From contig CAMFNC010000099.1 in NCBI GenBank assembly GCA_945965245.1, positions 1-9,211 of the forward strand: 9,211 bases of DNA, given 5' to 3'. Position 1 is the first letter of the stretch. Each line of letters opens with the position of its first letter. The notes under the pieces were generated by a model. That model saw only the letters and a list, made by a program, of their open reading frames with translations, ran no database searches and was not told the DNA's origin. This stretch comes from an uncultured Porphyromonas sp. (GTDB taxonomy: Bacteria > Bacteroidota > Bacteroidia > Bacteroidales > Porphyromonadaceae). A program made the translations under genes and the position numbers. Of the stretch, positions 1 to 8,223 are shown piece by piece.

Positions 1-2319
1 GAATTGCTCCCATCGGTCATCCGTGGTAATGAAGTTATTGCCGGTGGAAAGAAAAATCCGGTCTTCGGGGTAAATCCTTTTTTTGATAAAATAGGAGCCG
101 ATTTCGATGCTGTAATTGATTTTGGTACGTGCACTCAAATTGATTTGTTGCACCATCTTAAAATCCGCACGTGTGTAATGGCTATCCAATGCCGGGTTTC
201 GAGGTATGGCCGATTTGTAACCGATGTAGAACATTGGAGAGCGTACCCCGGGAGCATCGTAGAATTTTCGTCCTTGGCGGTTGAGCGTATAGTATGGGGT
301 GGGGTTCAGCTCCAAAGTGCCGCCTATGGTATAGGCCGAATGTAATATTCCCTCATCCGGATTTTCGGCAGAATAGAGTTGGCTGTCTGTATCATACATT
401 TTGTTTCTCTTGTGTATGATACCCCATACATATTCAGGAGGTAGGGATCTGTGCTTGCTAATACCGATTTCCACAGTGGCTCTGAGTCCGCGTGCCACAT
501 CCACAGACAGTTGTCCGGAAAAATATTGTTCCTCCATCAGAATGGCAGAGCCTTTCCCATTGAATAGCGTACTCAAACTGTTTAGGTAGCGGAAAGAGTC
601 GGATCTATCGCCGGCTCTATCGGGTGTACCCTGTCCGAATGTAATGTTGGCATATCCTCGCTTTTGGGGAGCAAAAAGGAAGCCGGTTCCCAAAGACCAT
701 ATTGGGCGTTTTTTCTTCAAACTATAGCTGATAGAGGGAGCCAAATACCATTGTGTGCCATACGAGGGATAAAAAATCAAATAAGCATCGGAACCTAAAA
801 CCAAACCATCCCAATAGTTATAGTCCTTGAATAAAGATAAAATGCCTTTGTATCGGAATTTCCAGGCGTCATCTCCTCCAATGGCATTGAACTTATCTCC
901 CCAAAGCAATTTCTTCCAAAACTCTTTCCATTGAGAGTATTTTTCAAATTGAATGTCTTGTTTTTTAGCTCTAAGATTGCTGAGGGAATCGTTATGATGC
1001 ATGGCGTATCGCTCCATCGGAGTAAGCGGTATACCATTCATTTTATCCCAATATTCTTCGGTTCGCTCCAGTGCCACAGAGTCTATTTGCGTAATGGTTT
1101 CCTGATTGAAATTGCGCGATACCAGATAAGGGTCTTTTTTATGTACAACTTGATTGCTGAGTTTATGCTCGATAATCTGTGCCGCTCGGTAGATGTTCAG
1201 CCGCTCATGAGGTACACGCAGCGTATCCGGATTGTGCAGTATGGCTGCTATCTCGTGGTTGGGTTTGACGCTGTGATAGCGGAAGGTATTGTAGCGATAG
1301 TAATCGGCTCGTACACCCAAAAAATTGCTGTGCAGGCTGTATGTGCGCAGTGTGGGCATGTAGATATTGGTATATACGGGAGTTTGTCGGATTTGAACGG
1401 TTTGCTGTATTCGACCACCCAAAATACCGGTGATTTTTGTGAGCGAAAGCACATTCCAATACTCACCCTCCACATAAATATTTCCATGAGCTTGTGAGCC
1501 CAGACCTGCCCGTTGGCGATAAGAAATATGATGAATAGTTTTGCCGTTTGTGATTATCGAGTCCAGCAGAATATATTCATACTGCTCCATTCCTTCCGGT
1601 CGCAGCGGATTGATGTCATTCCTGCTGATTTCCAACGGCTCATAAATGTTGGTGGAGTAATTCGAATTGCTTTGTGCTCTGATTTTTTCGATTTCTTCCG
1701 GTATTGTGCTTCTGAAAGCCTTAACTTCTTGGATGTATTTATCGGGATGAGTGTAATTCACATCCAAAACCCATTCTTTGCTGTATGATTTGCCCAAATA
1801 GTCCTTCGCATGATACCCGACCATCGAGAAGCTACTGAGCAGGTAGGGTAGCGAATATGCCGAGTAACTCTCTTTGGTATATGCAGAGGCTTGATATGCT
1901 TCTAGCGCACGTTCCATTACGGGAGAGAGTAACATGACTTGTTCCATGATACGAATAGCCTCATCTTGCCTGCGTCTGCGCTCGACCGGGGAGAGTTTGC
2001 TTAATTCCTTGGCTATGGATGGAAGGTCTATTCGCAACTCTCTGTTCTCATCAAGAACGACCTCCCTTTCTGCACTGCGATAACCTCCGGCATGGATGGT
2101 TAGATGGTAAGTGCCGTGGGGTAAGTGTGTGCCGAAATCCCCTTGCTCATTGCACATGACACTTTGCCCTTGTTCTTGGATATATATCCATGCGAAGGGT
2201 AGAGGATGGCTGCTTTCAGAGGAAACCACATTGCCGGACAAAAGAAATGTCTGTTGAGCAACTCCAGGGATGAATAGAAGCAACACCGATATTAATACGA
2301 ACCAGAGACGCTTTGTCAT
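1..2319 (-). CDS. DUF5686 family outer-membrane protein with N-terminal carboxypeptidase-regulatory-like domain (3' end beyond window)
   Basis: One uninterrupted frame reads 773 codons from ATG at 2319 to the left edge, with no stop, so the C-terminus is missing. Residues 1-21 form a Sec signal peptide (hydrophobic core WFVLISVLLLFIPGVA, cleavage likely before QQ). Residues about 26-100 resemble the carboxypeptidase-D-regulatory-like beta-sandwich: an LSGNVVSSESSHPLPFAWIY strand pair, NEQGDF, then GTYHLTIHAGGY. The remainder, rich in aromatic and alternating polar/hydrophobic stretches, matches the DUF5686 family by my recognition (for example KFNAIGGDDAWKFRYKG followed by DGLVLGSD). Family members are usually about 800-850 residues and are predicted to end in an outer-membrane beta barrel, so only a short tail should be missing. 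Function is unknown in the family. It lies 135 bases after the ABC-F gene and has its own candidate -7 element, so it may be transcribed separately. The start is favoured because the signal peptide follows directly. Confidence 0.85.
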   Translation of the reverse strand, partial: MTKRLWFVLISVLLLFIPGVAQQTFLLSGNVVSSESSHPLPFAWIYIQEQGQSVMCNEQGDFGTHLPHGTYHLTIHAGGYRSAEREVVLDENRELRIDLPSIAKELSKLSPVERRRRQDEAIRIMEQVMLLSPVMERALEAYQASAYTKESYSAYSLPYLLSSFSMVGYHAKDYLGKSYSKEWVLDVNYTHPDKYIQEVKAFRSTIPEEIEKIRAQSNSNYSTNIYEPLEISRNDINPLRPEGMEQYEYILLDSIITNGKTIHHISYRQRAGLGSQAHGNIYVEGEYWNVLSLTKITGILGGRIQQTVQIRQTPVYTNIYMPTLRTYSLHSNFLGVRADYYRYNTFRYHSVKPNHEIAAILHNPDTLRVPHERLNIYRAAQIIEHKLSNQVVHKKDPYLVSRNFNQETITQIDSVALERTEEYWDKMNGIPLTPMERYAMHHNDSLSNLRAKKQDIQFEKYSQWKEFWKKLLWGDKFNAIGGDDAWKFRYKGILSLFKDYNYWDGLVLGSDAYLIFYPSYGTQWYLAPSISYSLKKKRPIWSLGTGFLFAPQKRGYANITFGQGTPDRAGDRSDSFRYLNSLSTLFNGKGSAILMEEQYFSGQLSVDVARGLRATVEIGISKHRSLPPEYVWGIIHKRNKMYDTDSQLYSAENPDEGILHSAYTIGGTLELNPTPYYTLNRQGRKFYDAPGVRSPMFYIGYKSAIPRNPALDSHYTRADFKMVQQINLSARTKINYSIEIGSYFIKKRIYPEDRIFLSTGNNFITTDDRWEQF

Positions 2320-2335
2320 GAAACAAAGATTTTAA

Positions 2336-2343
2336 CAAAAATA
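2336..2343 (-). promoter_or_regulatory. Candidate Bacteroidota -7 element upstream of the DUF5686 gene
   Basis: Read on the minus strand this is TATTTTTG, a full match to the TAnnTTTG -7 consensus of the Bacteroidota primary sigma factor. It ends 16 bases before the ATG at 2319, which would give a very short leader. No TTTG -33 element is visible at the expected distance upstream, and the surroundings are AT-rich, so a chance match is possible. No hairpin terminator is visible in the 2320-2454 gap, so read-through from the ABC-F gene is also possible. Confidence 0.35.
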
Positions 2344-2454
2344 AGGAAAAACCTTTATGTGACGATTTTATGTTTTGACACACCTCTTACCGATTTTTTT
2401 ATTTTTTGTGAGGGAAATAATGGTAACGCCTATTTGGATAGTCTGTGAAAGGAG

Positions 2455-4374
2455 TTATCGAGATTCGATTTGGAGCGCAAGCTCCTCCCAACGCTCCATG
2501 GCTGTAGCACCGGCCTTCTTGAGTTCTTCGTATCGGGTAAAGAGCGAGGTATCGGTCTGACGCGCAGGGTCTGCCAATTCGACTTCCAGCGCAGACATCT
2601 CGGCTTCTATTTGCTCAATCTTTTTCTCCACTTCGGCAAATTCTTTTTTCAGCGCACGCACTCGCTTGGCCTCTTCTTTCTGCTGTTCATAATTGAGGCG
2701 GCTGTCGGTTGGTTCATCGACTGTCTGCTCACTGTGGTGGCTCTGTTGTTCGGCTTCCTGTTGCTCTACTTTTTTGGATGCAATCCAATCATATACACCA
2801 CCCAAATACTCGATAACTCTTCCGCCGGCAAATTCATACACTTTGCCGACCAGACCATCCAGAAATTCGCGGTCGTGCGATACCACGATGACCGTGCCAT
2901 CGAAATTTCGCACAGCCTCCTTGAGCACATCTTTGGAGCGCATATCGAGGTGATTGGTCGGTTCATCCAAAATCAATAAATTGGCTGGCTTGAGTAAGAG
3001 CTTAATCATTGCCAATCGCCCACGTTCACCACCGCTAAGCACACCTACTTTCTTCTCAGACTCGGCTCCTCCGAACATAAATGCGCCCAAAATATCATCA
3101 ATATGCAGACGGATATCGCCCACCGCCTCATGGTCGATGGTTTCGTAAACGGTCAAATTCGGATTGAGCAACGAGGCTTCATTTTGGGCAAAATATCCGA
3201 TTTCCACCTGATGACCCAAAGTGAGTTTGCCCGTATAATCGGCTATTTCGCCCATGATACATTTAATCATGGTGGATTTGCCGGCACCGTTTTTGCCCAC
3301 GAATGCTACTTTATCGCCTCGCTCAATAGTCATATCCACATTACCGAAAACACGATGCTCGCCATAGCATTTTTGCAGTCCCTCTGCAATTACGGGATAG
3401 GAGCCGGAGCGCGTGGCAGGGATAAATCGGAAATGAATGGCACGATTATCCATCTCATCTATTTCGATGCGCTCAACCTTTTCGAGTTGCTTGATGCGAC
3501 TCTGTACCTGCACGCTTTTAGTGGCTTTGTATCGGAAGCGTTCAATAAAATCTTCGGTTTCTTTGATGGACTTCTGTTGATTTTCGTAGGCACGACGTTG
3601 CTGCTCCACACGTTCTTGGCGCAGCTGCAAATAATGGCTGTAATTGGTTTTATAGTCGTAGATATGCCCCAATTCGATTTCGATGGTACGATGCGTGGTA
3701 TTATCCACAAAGGCACGGTCGTGCGACACCAGCAGCATGGCACCGCGGTAGCGGGCTATAAAGTTCTCCAACCATTGTATGGACTCGATGTCTAGGTGAT
3801 TGGTCGGCTCATCCAACAGCAACAAATCGGGTTGGCGCAGCAGTAGTTTGGCCAATTCGATACGCATACGCCAGCCGCCACTGAACTCGGAAGTCGGGCG
3901 TATGAAATCGGTTCTCTCAAAACCCAACCCCATCAGCGTCCGTTCGATTTCGGCGTGATAACTACCAGTATTGAGTACTGTCATTCGCTCATTGAGAACC
4001 GTAAAACGCTCTATCAATTCGGCATACGCTTCGCTCTCATAATCGGTACGGGAACTCATTTCGCAGTTCATGTCATCCAGTTCGGACTGCATATTACGAA
4101 TATGAGCAAATGCCGTCTCACATTCGGCATATACGGTACGTTCGTCCACAAGTTGCATGTGCTGCGGCAGGTATCCGATACGCAATTCTTTGGCTCTGGC
4201 TATGTTGCCGGAGGTTGGTTCATTGAGTCCGGCTATCAACTTGAGCAGTGTGGATTTGCCAGCACCGTTTCTGCCGACCAATGCAATTTTATCCTTATTG
4301 GAAATGACAAAAGAAATATCGTCTAACAGCAGACGGACCCCGAAGTCTACTGTCACATGGTTGACGGAAATCAT
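2455..4374 (-). CDS. ABC-F family ATPase (Uup/YdiF/YheS-like translation factor)
   Basis: This 639-residue protein has two ABC ATPase domains and no membrane segments, the ABC-F plan; these proteins bind the ribosomal E site and modulate translation. Domain 1 has Walker A GRNGAGKST (34-42), signature FSGGW (164-168), Walker B LLLLDEP (184-190) and H-loop SHDR (217-220). A charged helical linker (about 245-315), the P-site-tRNA interaction region in the family, joins it to domain 2: Walker A GKNGAGKST (360-368), signature LSGGE (446-450), Walker B LLILDEP (466-472), H-loop SHDR (499-502). Residues about 533-639 form a polar, Glu/Gln/Lys-rich predicted coiled coil, as in Uup- and YdiF-type proteins. 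The length fits the housekeeping groups. All catalytic residues are intact. The ATG directly follows the TAA of the TPR gene with no bases between and no Shine-Dalgarno sequence, which suggests translational coupling. Antibiotic-resistance ABC-F proteins share this plan and cannot be excluded from sequence alone, but the context looks housekeeping. Confidence 0.93.
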   Translation of the reverse strand: MISVNHVTVDFGVRLLLDDISFVISNKDKIALVGRNGAGKSTLLKLIAGLNEPTSGNIARAKELRIGYLPQHMQLVDERTVYAECETAFAHIRNMQSELDDMNCEMSSRTDYESEAYAELIERFTVLNERMTVLNTGSYHAEIERTLMGLGFERTDFIRPTSEFSGGWRMRIELAKLLLRQPDLLLLDEPTNHLDIESIQWLENFIARYRGAMLLVSHDRAFVDNTTHRTIEIELGHIYDYKTNYSHYLQLRQERVEQQRRAYENQQKSIKETEDFIERFRYKATKSVQVQSRIKQLEKVERIEIDEMDNRAIHFRFIPATRSGSYPVIAEGLQKCYGEHRVFGNVDMTIERGDKVAFVGKNGAGKSTMIKCIMGEIADYTGKLTLGHQVEIGYFAQNEASLLNPNLTVYETIDHEAVGDIRLHIDDILGAFMFGGAESEKKVGVLSGGERGRLAMIKLLLKPANLLILDEPTNHLDMRSKDVLKEAVRNFDGTVIVVSHDREFLDGLVGKVYEFAGGRVIEYLGGVYDWIASKKVEQQEAEQQSHHSEQTVDEPTDSRLNYEQQKEEAKRVRALKKEFAEVEKKIEQIEAEMSALEVELADPARQTDTSLFTRYEELKKAGATAMERWEELALQIESR

Positions 4375-6453
4375 TTATTTATTCATCCGTTTAAGAAGGT
4401 TATACGCTTGATAGATGCCCAACTCTCCGGCCTTGCTCAAGTCTTTGATGCCCTCTGCCGTCTTACCCATCGAGAGGTAGAGCAGCCCGCGATTGAAATA
4501 AGCATCAGACATTTGTGGACGTAAGCGGATGGCCTCGGTATAGTCCGCCAACGCTTTGTCCTTATCGCCGCTACGGGCATAAAGATAGGCTCGATTGTAG
4601 AAAGCATATACAAACTCAGGAGCAGCCTGGATGGCAGTCGTTAAGTCATTTATCGGATTGTACAAGTCGGTCAGCGGCTTTTTGAAGCGTTCTTCGCGCA
4701 CCATCAACTCTTTTTCATTGACACCTAAGGAGTTTTTCTGTTCTCCGGTAATCAATTGGTCTTGGCGCGACATCGTGCCACTGATTACTGCCGAAGTACG
4801 ATTGTTTTCGGCTTCTTGTTTCTTGCTCACACTCACGGCACGGGCAAAGAGTACCATAGGCTGTCCGGATTTTTTGTCCAGTGATGTTGTAAAATCGGCT
4901 ATGGCTTGTTCATGATTTTGGAGCAAAAGGTAATTCAGACCTCTGCGCAGATAATCGGCGGCATTGAGTTGGTCTCCGCTTACTTCCTGCAAGTCTTTCT
5001 GATGCCGATCCATCATAGATTGGTCAAGTGGCATTTCTCTATTGCTCAATATCAAACGATAGGGTAATATACCTTCTTTATTGACCGCTTCGGCTATGGC
5101 AGAATATGTGGAAGACTGATTTACTTCGTCTTCGCTAAAAAGATGGTAATAAGTGGGCATGAAAAGCGGACGAGGCTCCACCTCCACATTTCTATCCTGC
5201 ACCCGACCTCGCACCTTACTGCTATACTGCGCCTTGGCTTCCGTCTCGGGCTCGGCTTTTACCAAAAGATTAAACTTGTCAATCTCTTCATCATCCTCTT
5301 TGCGAGTTTCTTTGGGTTCTTTATTCTGTTGCTTGTCTTTCTTATATCCATGCTTGCGCTCGGCTTCCCGCAAGTCCATGGCATGCCAATAATCCCGATC
5401 GGCACCTACCGCATTGCCCAACGTTCGCCGACTTTGTGAACGAGCCAACCAACCGTTAATAAACTTCGGATAGCTTTTCAGTACTTCGTCATAGTCCGTG
5501 ATGGCTTCTTTTTGACGTCCCACATCCGCAAGGAGCAGACCACGATTGAAACGGGCTATCTTATTCTTAGGATCCAGACGGAGAAGGTTGTCCAAATCAC
5601 GTATGGCATTGTTTTTATCGCCAATGTATGAACGCAGTAAAGCACGATTAAACAATGCGACTTTATTGTCGGGCTGCAACTCCAACACATGGCTGTAATC
5701 CGACATAGATCCACGCAAATCATTGACTTGATAGCGAATAATACCACGATTAACGTATAACGAGGCATCATTCTGAATCAATTCTATTGCTCGATCGATC
5801 AACTTCAGGCTGCGTCCGAAATCACCTTGTTCATAAGCAATCTGCGAACGAACGGCATAGGCCGGGCCATAAAAGGAATCTTGCTTTACAATGGTATCTA
5901 AATATCGCTCGGCACGCAGTGTATCTTTCTGCCGGATAGCCACCGCACTCAGTAATAGATAGGCATCCTTGCTTCCCGGTTCATAAATCAGCATTCGCTC
6001 CAATTCCTGCTGTGCTTGGTCAAAATGTTCCTGCATCAATTCACACATGGCCAGATTGTAGCGCATACCTTCATCGTTTGGTGTCAGACGAAGTCCCTTG
6101 CGATAATCTTTAACTGCCTCGGCAAATTGCTTACGATTTTGTCTGGCCACACCACGCACTAAATACGCTTTGGGTATAAAAGCATTCCTGTTGATGCACT
6201 GTGTAGCATCGGATTCTGCTCCGTTGTAATCATCCAAATTCACTTTTGCCACCGCACGGTAGAAATAGGGCTCTGCCATCCAAGGGCGCGAACCAATTAC
6301 TTGATTGAAGTAACCAATGGAAACTACAAAGTCATTAAAATATAAAGCATTACGACCAATGGTCATCACCCGCTGCACATCTATCTGCGCTTGTGAAGAA
6401 AAAGCCGAAAGCAGGATAAAAATTATGAATAAAGATTTGCGGAAAGCGTTCAT
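4375..6453 (-). CDS. Secreted TPR-repeat protein with two TPR blocks and a charged linker
   Basis: This 692-residue protein starts with a Sec signal peptide (SLFIIFILLSAFSSQA, cleavage likely after residue 22), so it is probably periplasmic or envelope-associated. Residues about 27-360 form a run of roughly ten tetratricopeptide repeats; a clear one is KAYLVRGVARQNRKQF followed by AEAVKDYRKGLRLTPN (95-126). A Lys/Glu/Asp-rich low-complexity linker covers about 363-395. A non-TPR middle part follows, including PRPLFMPTYYHLF (428-440). A second TPR block comprises a repeat near 498-530 and two clear repeats at about 614-680 (YAFYNRAYLYARSGDKDKAL, then AYFNRGLLYLSMGKTAEGIK). TPRs are protein-binding scaffolds; no catalytic domain is visible and I cannot name a function or partner. 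The gene starts 15 bases after the deformylase stop and abuts the ABC-F gene. From memory, yqgF, def and a TPR gene are adjacent in other Bacteroidales, often followed by thrS, so the neighbourhood is probably conserved. Confidence 0.88.
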   Translation of the reverse strand: MNAFRKSLFIIFILLSAFSSQAQIDVQRVMTIGRNALYFNDFVVSIGYFNQVIGSRPWMAEPYFYRAVAKVNLDDYNGAESDATQCINRNAFIPKAYLVRGVARQNRKQFAEAVKDYRKGLRLTPNDEGMRYNLAMCELMQEHFDQAQQELERMLIYEPGSKDAYLLLSAVAIRQKDTLRAERYLDTIVKQDSFYGPAYAVRSQIAYEQGDFGRSLKLIDRAIELIQNDASLYVNRGIIRYQVNDLRGSMSDYSHVLELQPDNKVALFNRALLRSYIGDKNNAIRDLDNLLRLDPKNKIARFNRGLLLADVGRQKEAITDYDEVLKSYPKFINGWLARSQSRRTLGNAVGADRDYWHAMDLREAERKHGYKKDKQQNKEPKETRKEDDEEIDKFNLLVKAEPETEAKAQYSSKVRGRVQDRNVEVEPRPLFMPTYYHLFSEDEVNQSSTYSAIAEAVNKEGILPYRLILSNREMPLDQSMMDRHQKDLQEVSGDQLNAADYLRRGLNYLLLQNHEQAIADFTTSLDKKSGQPMVLFARAVSVSKKQEAENNRTSAVISGTMSRQDQLITGEQKNSLGVNEKELMVREERFKKPLTDLYNPINDLTTAIQAAPEFVYAFYNRAYLYARSGDKDKALADYTEAIRLRPQMSDAYFNRGLLYLSMGKTAEGIKDLSKAGELGIYQAYNLLKRMNK

Positions 6454-6468
6454 AAGTGATGGATTGAC

Positions 6469-7026
6469 TTACTTTTTATGCGGAGCCACCCGATATTCTG
6501 TGCGCACGGCACCCTTTTGAATTTTGGCCAACTTGCCTTTAATCAGTTGTTTACGAATGGAAGATATACGATCCACAAAGAGTTTTCCCTCCAAGTGGTC
6601 ATACTCGTGTTGCACCACACGAGCGGCAAATCCGGAAAGTTTCTCGCGTTGTGGCTCAAACTTCTCGTTCACATATTCGATCACTATCTCCTTGGGTCTG
6701 ATTACCTTTTCACCAATGCCGGGCAAACTCAAACAACCTTCTGATTCGGTGCAAGTTTCATCGCTCATCTCCACAATGTGCGCATTAATCATACAACGCT
6801 TAAAATTTTTGCATTCTGCAAAAGCCTCGCTCATGGGGTCTGCGTCGATGACCAACATTCGGATGGAGCAGCCAATTTGTGGGGCGGCCAATCCGATACC
6901 ATCTGAAACATACATGGTTTCCCACATATCCTCAATAAGTTTCTTCAGACCATCGTATTCCGGAGTAATATCCTGTGCCACCTTACGGAGCACCGGCTGA
7001 CCATATAGATAAATCGGTAATTGCAT
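6469..7026 (-). CDS. def: Peptide deformylase
   Basis: The enzyme removes the formyl group from the initiator methionine of nascent proteins in the cytoplasm, using a bound divalent metal. All three family motifs are present in this 185-residue protein: GIGLAAPQ (43-50), EGCLS (96-100) and QHEYDHLEG (139-147). Cys98, His140 and His144 are the expected metal ligands and Glu141 the catalytic base. The length is typical of bacterial deformylases (about 165-190). The start is supported by the usual N-terminal pattern IYLYGQPVLRKVA close to the first Met. There is no methionyl-tRNA formyltransferase gene next to it, unlike the def-fmt pair of many bacteria. It sits instead between yqgF (49 bases upstream) and the TPR gene (15 bases downstream), most likely in one transcript. 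No upstream Shine-Dalgarno at a standard distance is visible; an AAGGA lies 14 bases before the ATG, too far to be convincing. Confidence 0.97.
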   Translation of the reverse strand: MQLPIYLYGQPVLRKVAQDITPEYDGLKKLIEDMWETMYVSDGIGLAAPQIGCSIRMLVIDADPMSEAFAECKNFKRCMINAHIVEMSDETCTESEGCLSLPGIGEKVIRPKEIVIEYVNEKFEPQREKLSGFAARVVQHEYDHLEGKLFVDRISSIRKQLIKGKLAKIQKGAVRTEYRVAPHKK

Positions 7027-7075
7027 ATTGATTGAATGTATCCTTAATATTATGATGATATAAATAGCTGTTCGT

Positions 7076-7510
7076 TTAAAGGCAACCGGACTGCATATCC
7101 CGTGCTTCCATGTAACTCTGCAAAAGGATTACAGCACTCACCTCGTCCACCAGCCCCTTGTCCTCGCGCCGTCGCTGTTTGCCAATGCCGCTCTGCAAGA
7201 TAGCCTGATGTGCCATACAACTGGTATAACGTTCGTCATACAACTCCAGCGGACAGCTCGGAAAAAGTTTTCGAAAACGGTTTACAAAAGGACGAATATA
7301 AGTCATAGACTCCGACTCGCGACCATCGGCCTGCTTCGGATAACCTATGATTACTTTACTAACGGTTTCTTGTGCCAAATACGTATGCAACCAAGCCTCT
7401 AATTGATGAGTGGGCACGGTACAAAGCCCACCCGGCACAATTTGCAATGTGTCGGTGGCGGCAATCCCGCAACGTTTGCGACCATAGTCTATCGCCAAAA
7501 GTCTGCCCAT
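7076..7510 (-). CDS. ruvX: YqgF/RuvX family RNase-H-like protein (putative Holliday junction resolvase / pre-16S rRNA nuclease)
   Basis: This 144-residue single-domain protein begins AIDYGRKRCGIAATD (6-20), with the first conserved acidic residue Asp8 in the DYG motif. It continues with VIIGYP (53-58), YDERYTS (91-97, Glu93 conserved) and VDEVSAVILLQ (121-131, Asp122). These match the YqgF fold and its three acidic metal-binding positions. In Escherichia coli YqgF is linked to 5' maturation of 16S rRNA; other homologues have been reported to act on Holliday junctions, so the biochemical role here is open. Length is typical for the family. A TAnnTTTG element lies directly upstream, making this the likely first gene of the yqgF-def-TPR-ABC-F unit. 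The start fits both the family N-terminus and that element. Confidence 0.93.
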   Translation of the reverse strand: MGRLLAIDYGRKRCGIAATDTLQIVPGGLCTVPTHQLEAWLHTYLAQETVSKVIIGYPKQADGRESESMTYIRPFVNRFRKLFPSCPLELYDERYTSCMAHQAILQSGIGKQRRREDKGLVDEVSAVILLQSYMEARDMQSGCL

Positions 7511-7517
7511 AATTATA

Positions 7518-7525
7518 CAAAGATA
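7518..7525 (-). promoter_or_regulatory. Candidate Bacteroidota -7 element upstream of yqgF/ruvX
   Basis: On the minus strand this reads TATCTTTG, a full TAnnTTTG match, and only 7 bases separate it from the ATG at 7510. If used, the transcript would be leaderless or nearly so. No TTTG at -33 is evident. It would drive the yqgF-def-TPR-ABC-F cluster. The rest of the 7511-7650 gap shows no gene and no convincing terminator for the thioesterase gene. Confidence 0.45.
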
Positions 7526-7650
7526 CAGAATTTTAATTCGCTCTCACATAAGCAACATTTACCGACAATTTTCCATCGGCTGAACACACAAAAGAAGGAC
7601 GCAAAACACAATAGTTCTTGCATCCCTTTGGGTGTGTTATAGTGGCAAAA

Positions 7651-8112
7651 TTATTTCTTTATCAGCACCGAAACCATTTTACCGGTTACGGTTTCTTTGC
7701 CATCGGCTGTCAAACTCAAATCTATTAGCACTTTCTTTTCCGTGGTTTCCACCACCGTGGCCCACAATTCCAATTCGCCCCCCATGGGCGTGGGGCGGAG
7801 GAAATCTATATGGAGCGAAGCCGTTACATAGCGCATCGGTTCTTCGTGGTCAAGCGGCAAACCGAAAAATTTGCATCCGGCAGCGTATGCCGTGCCATTG
7901 CCATGGCAGTCCAAAACGGCTGCAATCAAACCTCCATACACATTACCCGGAAATCCGCCGGTATATTCGGATTGCGGCGTATAGCGCGCCACGGCAATAC
8001 CTTTTTCCTCATCGTGCCAATAGCTTTTGATGTGCAGACCCTGTTCATTGGAATATCCGCAACCAAAGCAATGGCTGTTGGATAGACTATAATTTTCTTG
8101 AAATGCTTTCAT
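7651..8112 (-). CDS. PaaI-type hotdog-fold acyl-CoA thioesterase
   Basis: The 153-residue protein has the size and pattern of a single hotdog domain that hydrolyses acyl-CoA or related thioesters, usually as a dimer or tetramer. The core is GNVYGGLIAAVLDCHGNGTA (56-75): the helix with a GG turn and an acidic residue (Asp68) typical of the PaaI/HGG group. It is followed by beta strands RYVTASLHIDFLRPTP (94-109), ELELWATVVETTEKKVLIDL and a C-terminal strand. An N-terminal SHCFGCG..N..GL segment (13-25) is seen in a subset of these proteins. The substrate cannot be deduced. No signal peptide, so cytoplasmic. The first Met follows a candidate -7 element by 38 bases. It is the first minus-strand gene of the divergent pair with the GLPGLI gene. 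A gap of 140 bases and a new promoter element before yqgF suggest it is its own transcription unit. Confidence 0.85.
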   Translation of the reverse strand: MKAFQENYSLSNSHCFGCGYSNEQGLHIKSYWHDEEKGIAVARYTPQSEYTGGFPGNVYGGLIAAVLDCHGNGTAYAAGCKFFGLPLDHEEPMRYVTASLHIDFLRPTPMGGELELWATVVETTEKKVLIDLSLTADGKETVTGKMVSVLIKK

Positions 8113-8150
8113 CGTTCAATCACACTGAAAAAACTGACCCATTGTCTGCA

Positions 8151-8158
8151 CAAAGGTA
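8151..8158 (-). promoter_or_regulatory. Candidate -7 element upstream of the thioesterase gene
   Basis: On the minus strand this reads TACCTTTG, matching TAnnTTTG, with 38 bases to the ATG at 8112. No TTTG is seen about 20 bases further upstream, so the call rests on the -7 box and its position only. Confidence 0.4.
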
Positions 8159-8223
8159 CAAATATTGTGCTGTCATATCCTTTTTTCATTATGCTTCTCC
8201 AGACCGTTTCGGAGGGTGCTAAA

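Noticed and set aside
931..1497. A 188-codon plus-strand open frame
   Set aside because: It lies wholly antisense to the DUF5686 gene, has no family resemblance or start signal, and the minus-strand frame is continuous with a clear signal peptide and domain pattern.
2382..2413. cctc/gagg-type repeat after the ABC-F gene as a terminator
   Set aside because: Only four bases pair across a long AT-rich loop; nothing distinguishes it from background.
3103..3795. A 230-codon plus-strand open frame
   Set aside because: It is antisense to the ABC-F gene, whose motifs are intact across the same bases; the translation shows no domain and looks like a codon-bias shadow.
7562..7579. Inverted repeat ccga/tcgg that could end the thioesterase transcript
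   Set aside because: The stem is four base pairs with a ten-base loop and no T tract on the minus strand, too weak for an intrinsic terminator.
7403..7642. A 79-codon plus-strand frame spanning the yqgF start and the intergenic gap
   Set aside because: Half of it is antisense to yqgF and the remainder is low-information; no homology, promoter or ribosome-binding site supports it.
8197..8214. ctcc/ggag hairpin in the divergent gap
   Set aside because: The stem is very short, the inner pairing imperfect, and no T run follows on either strand.
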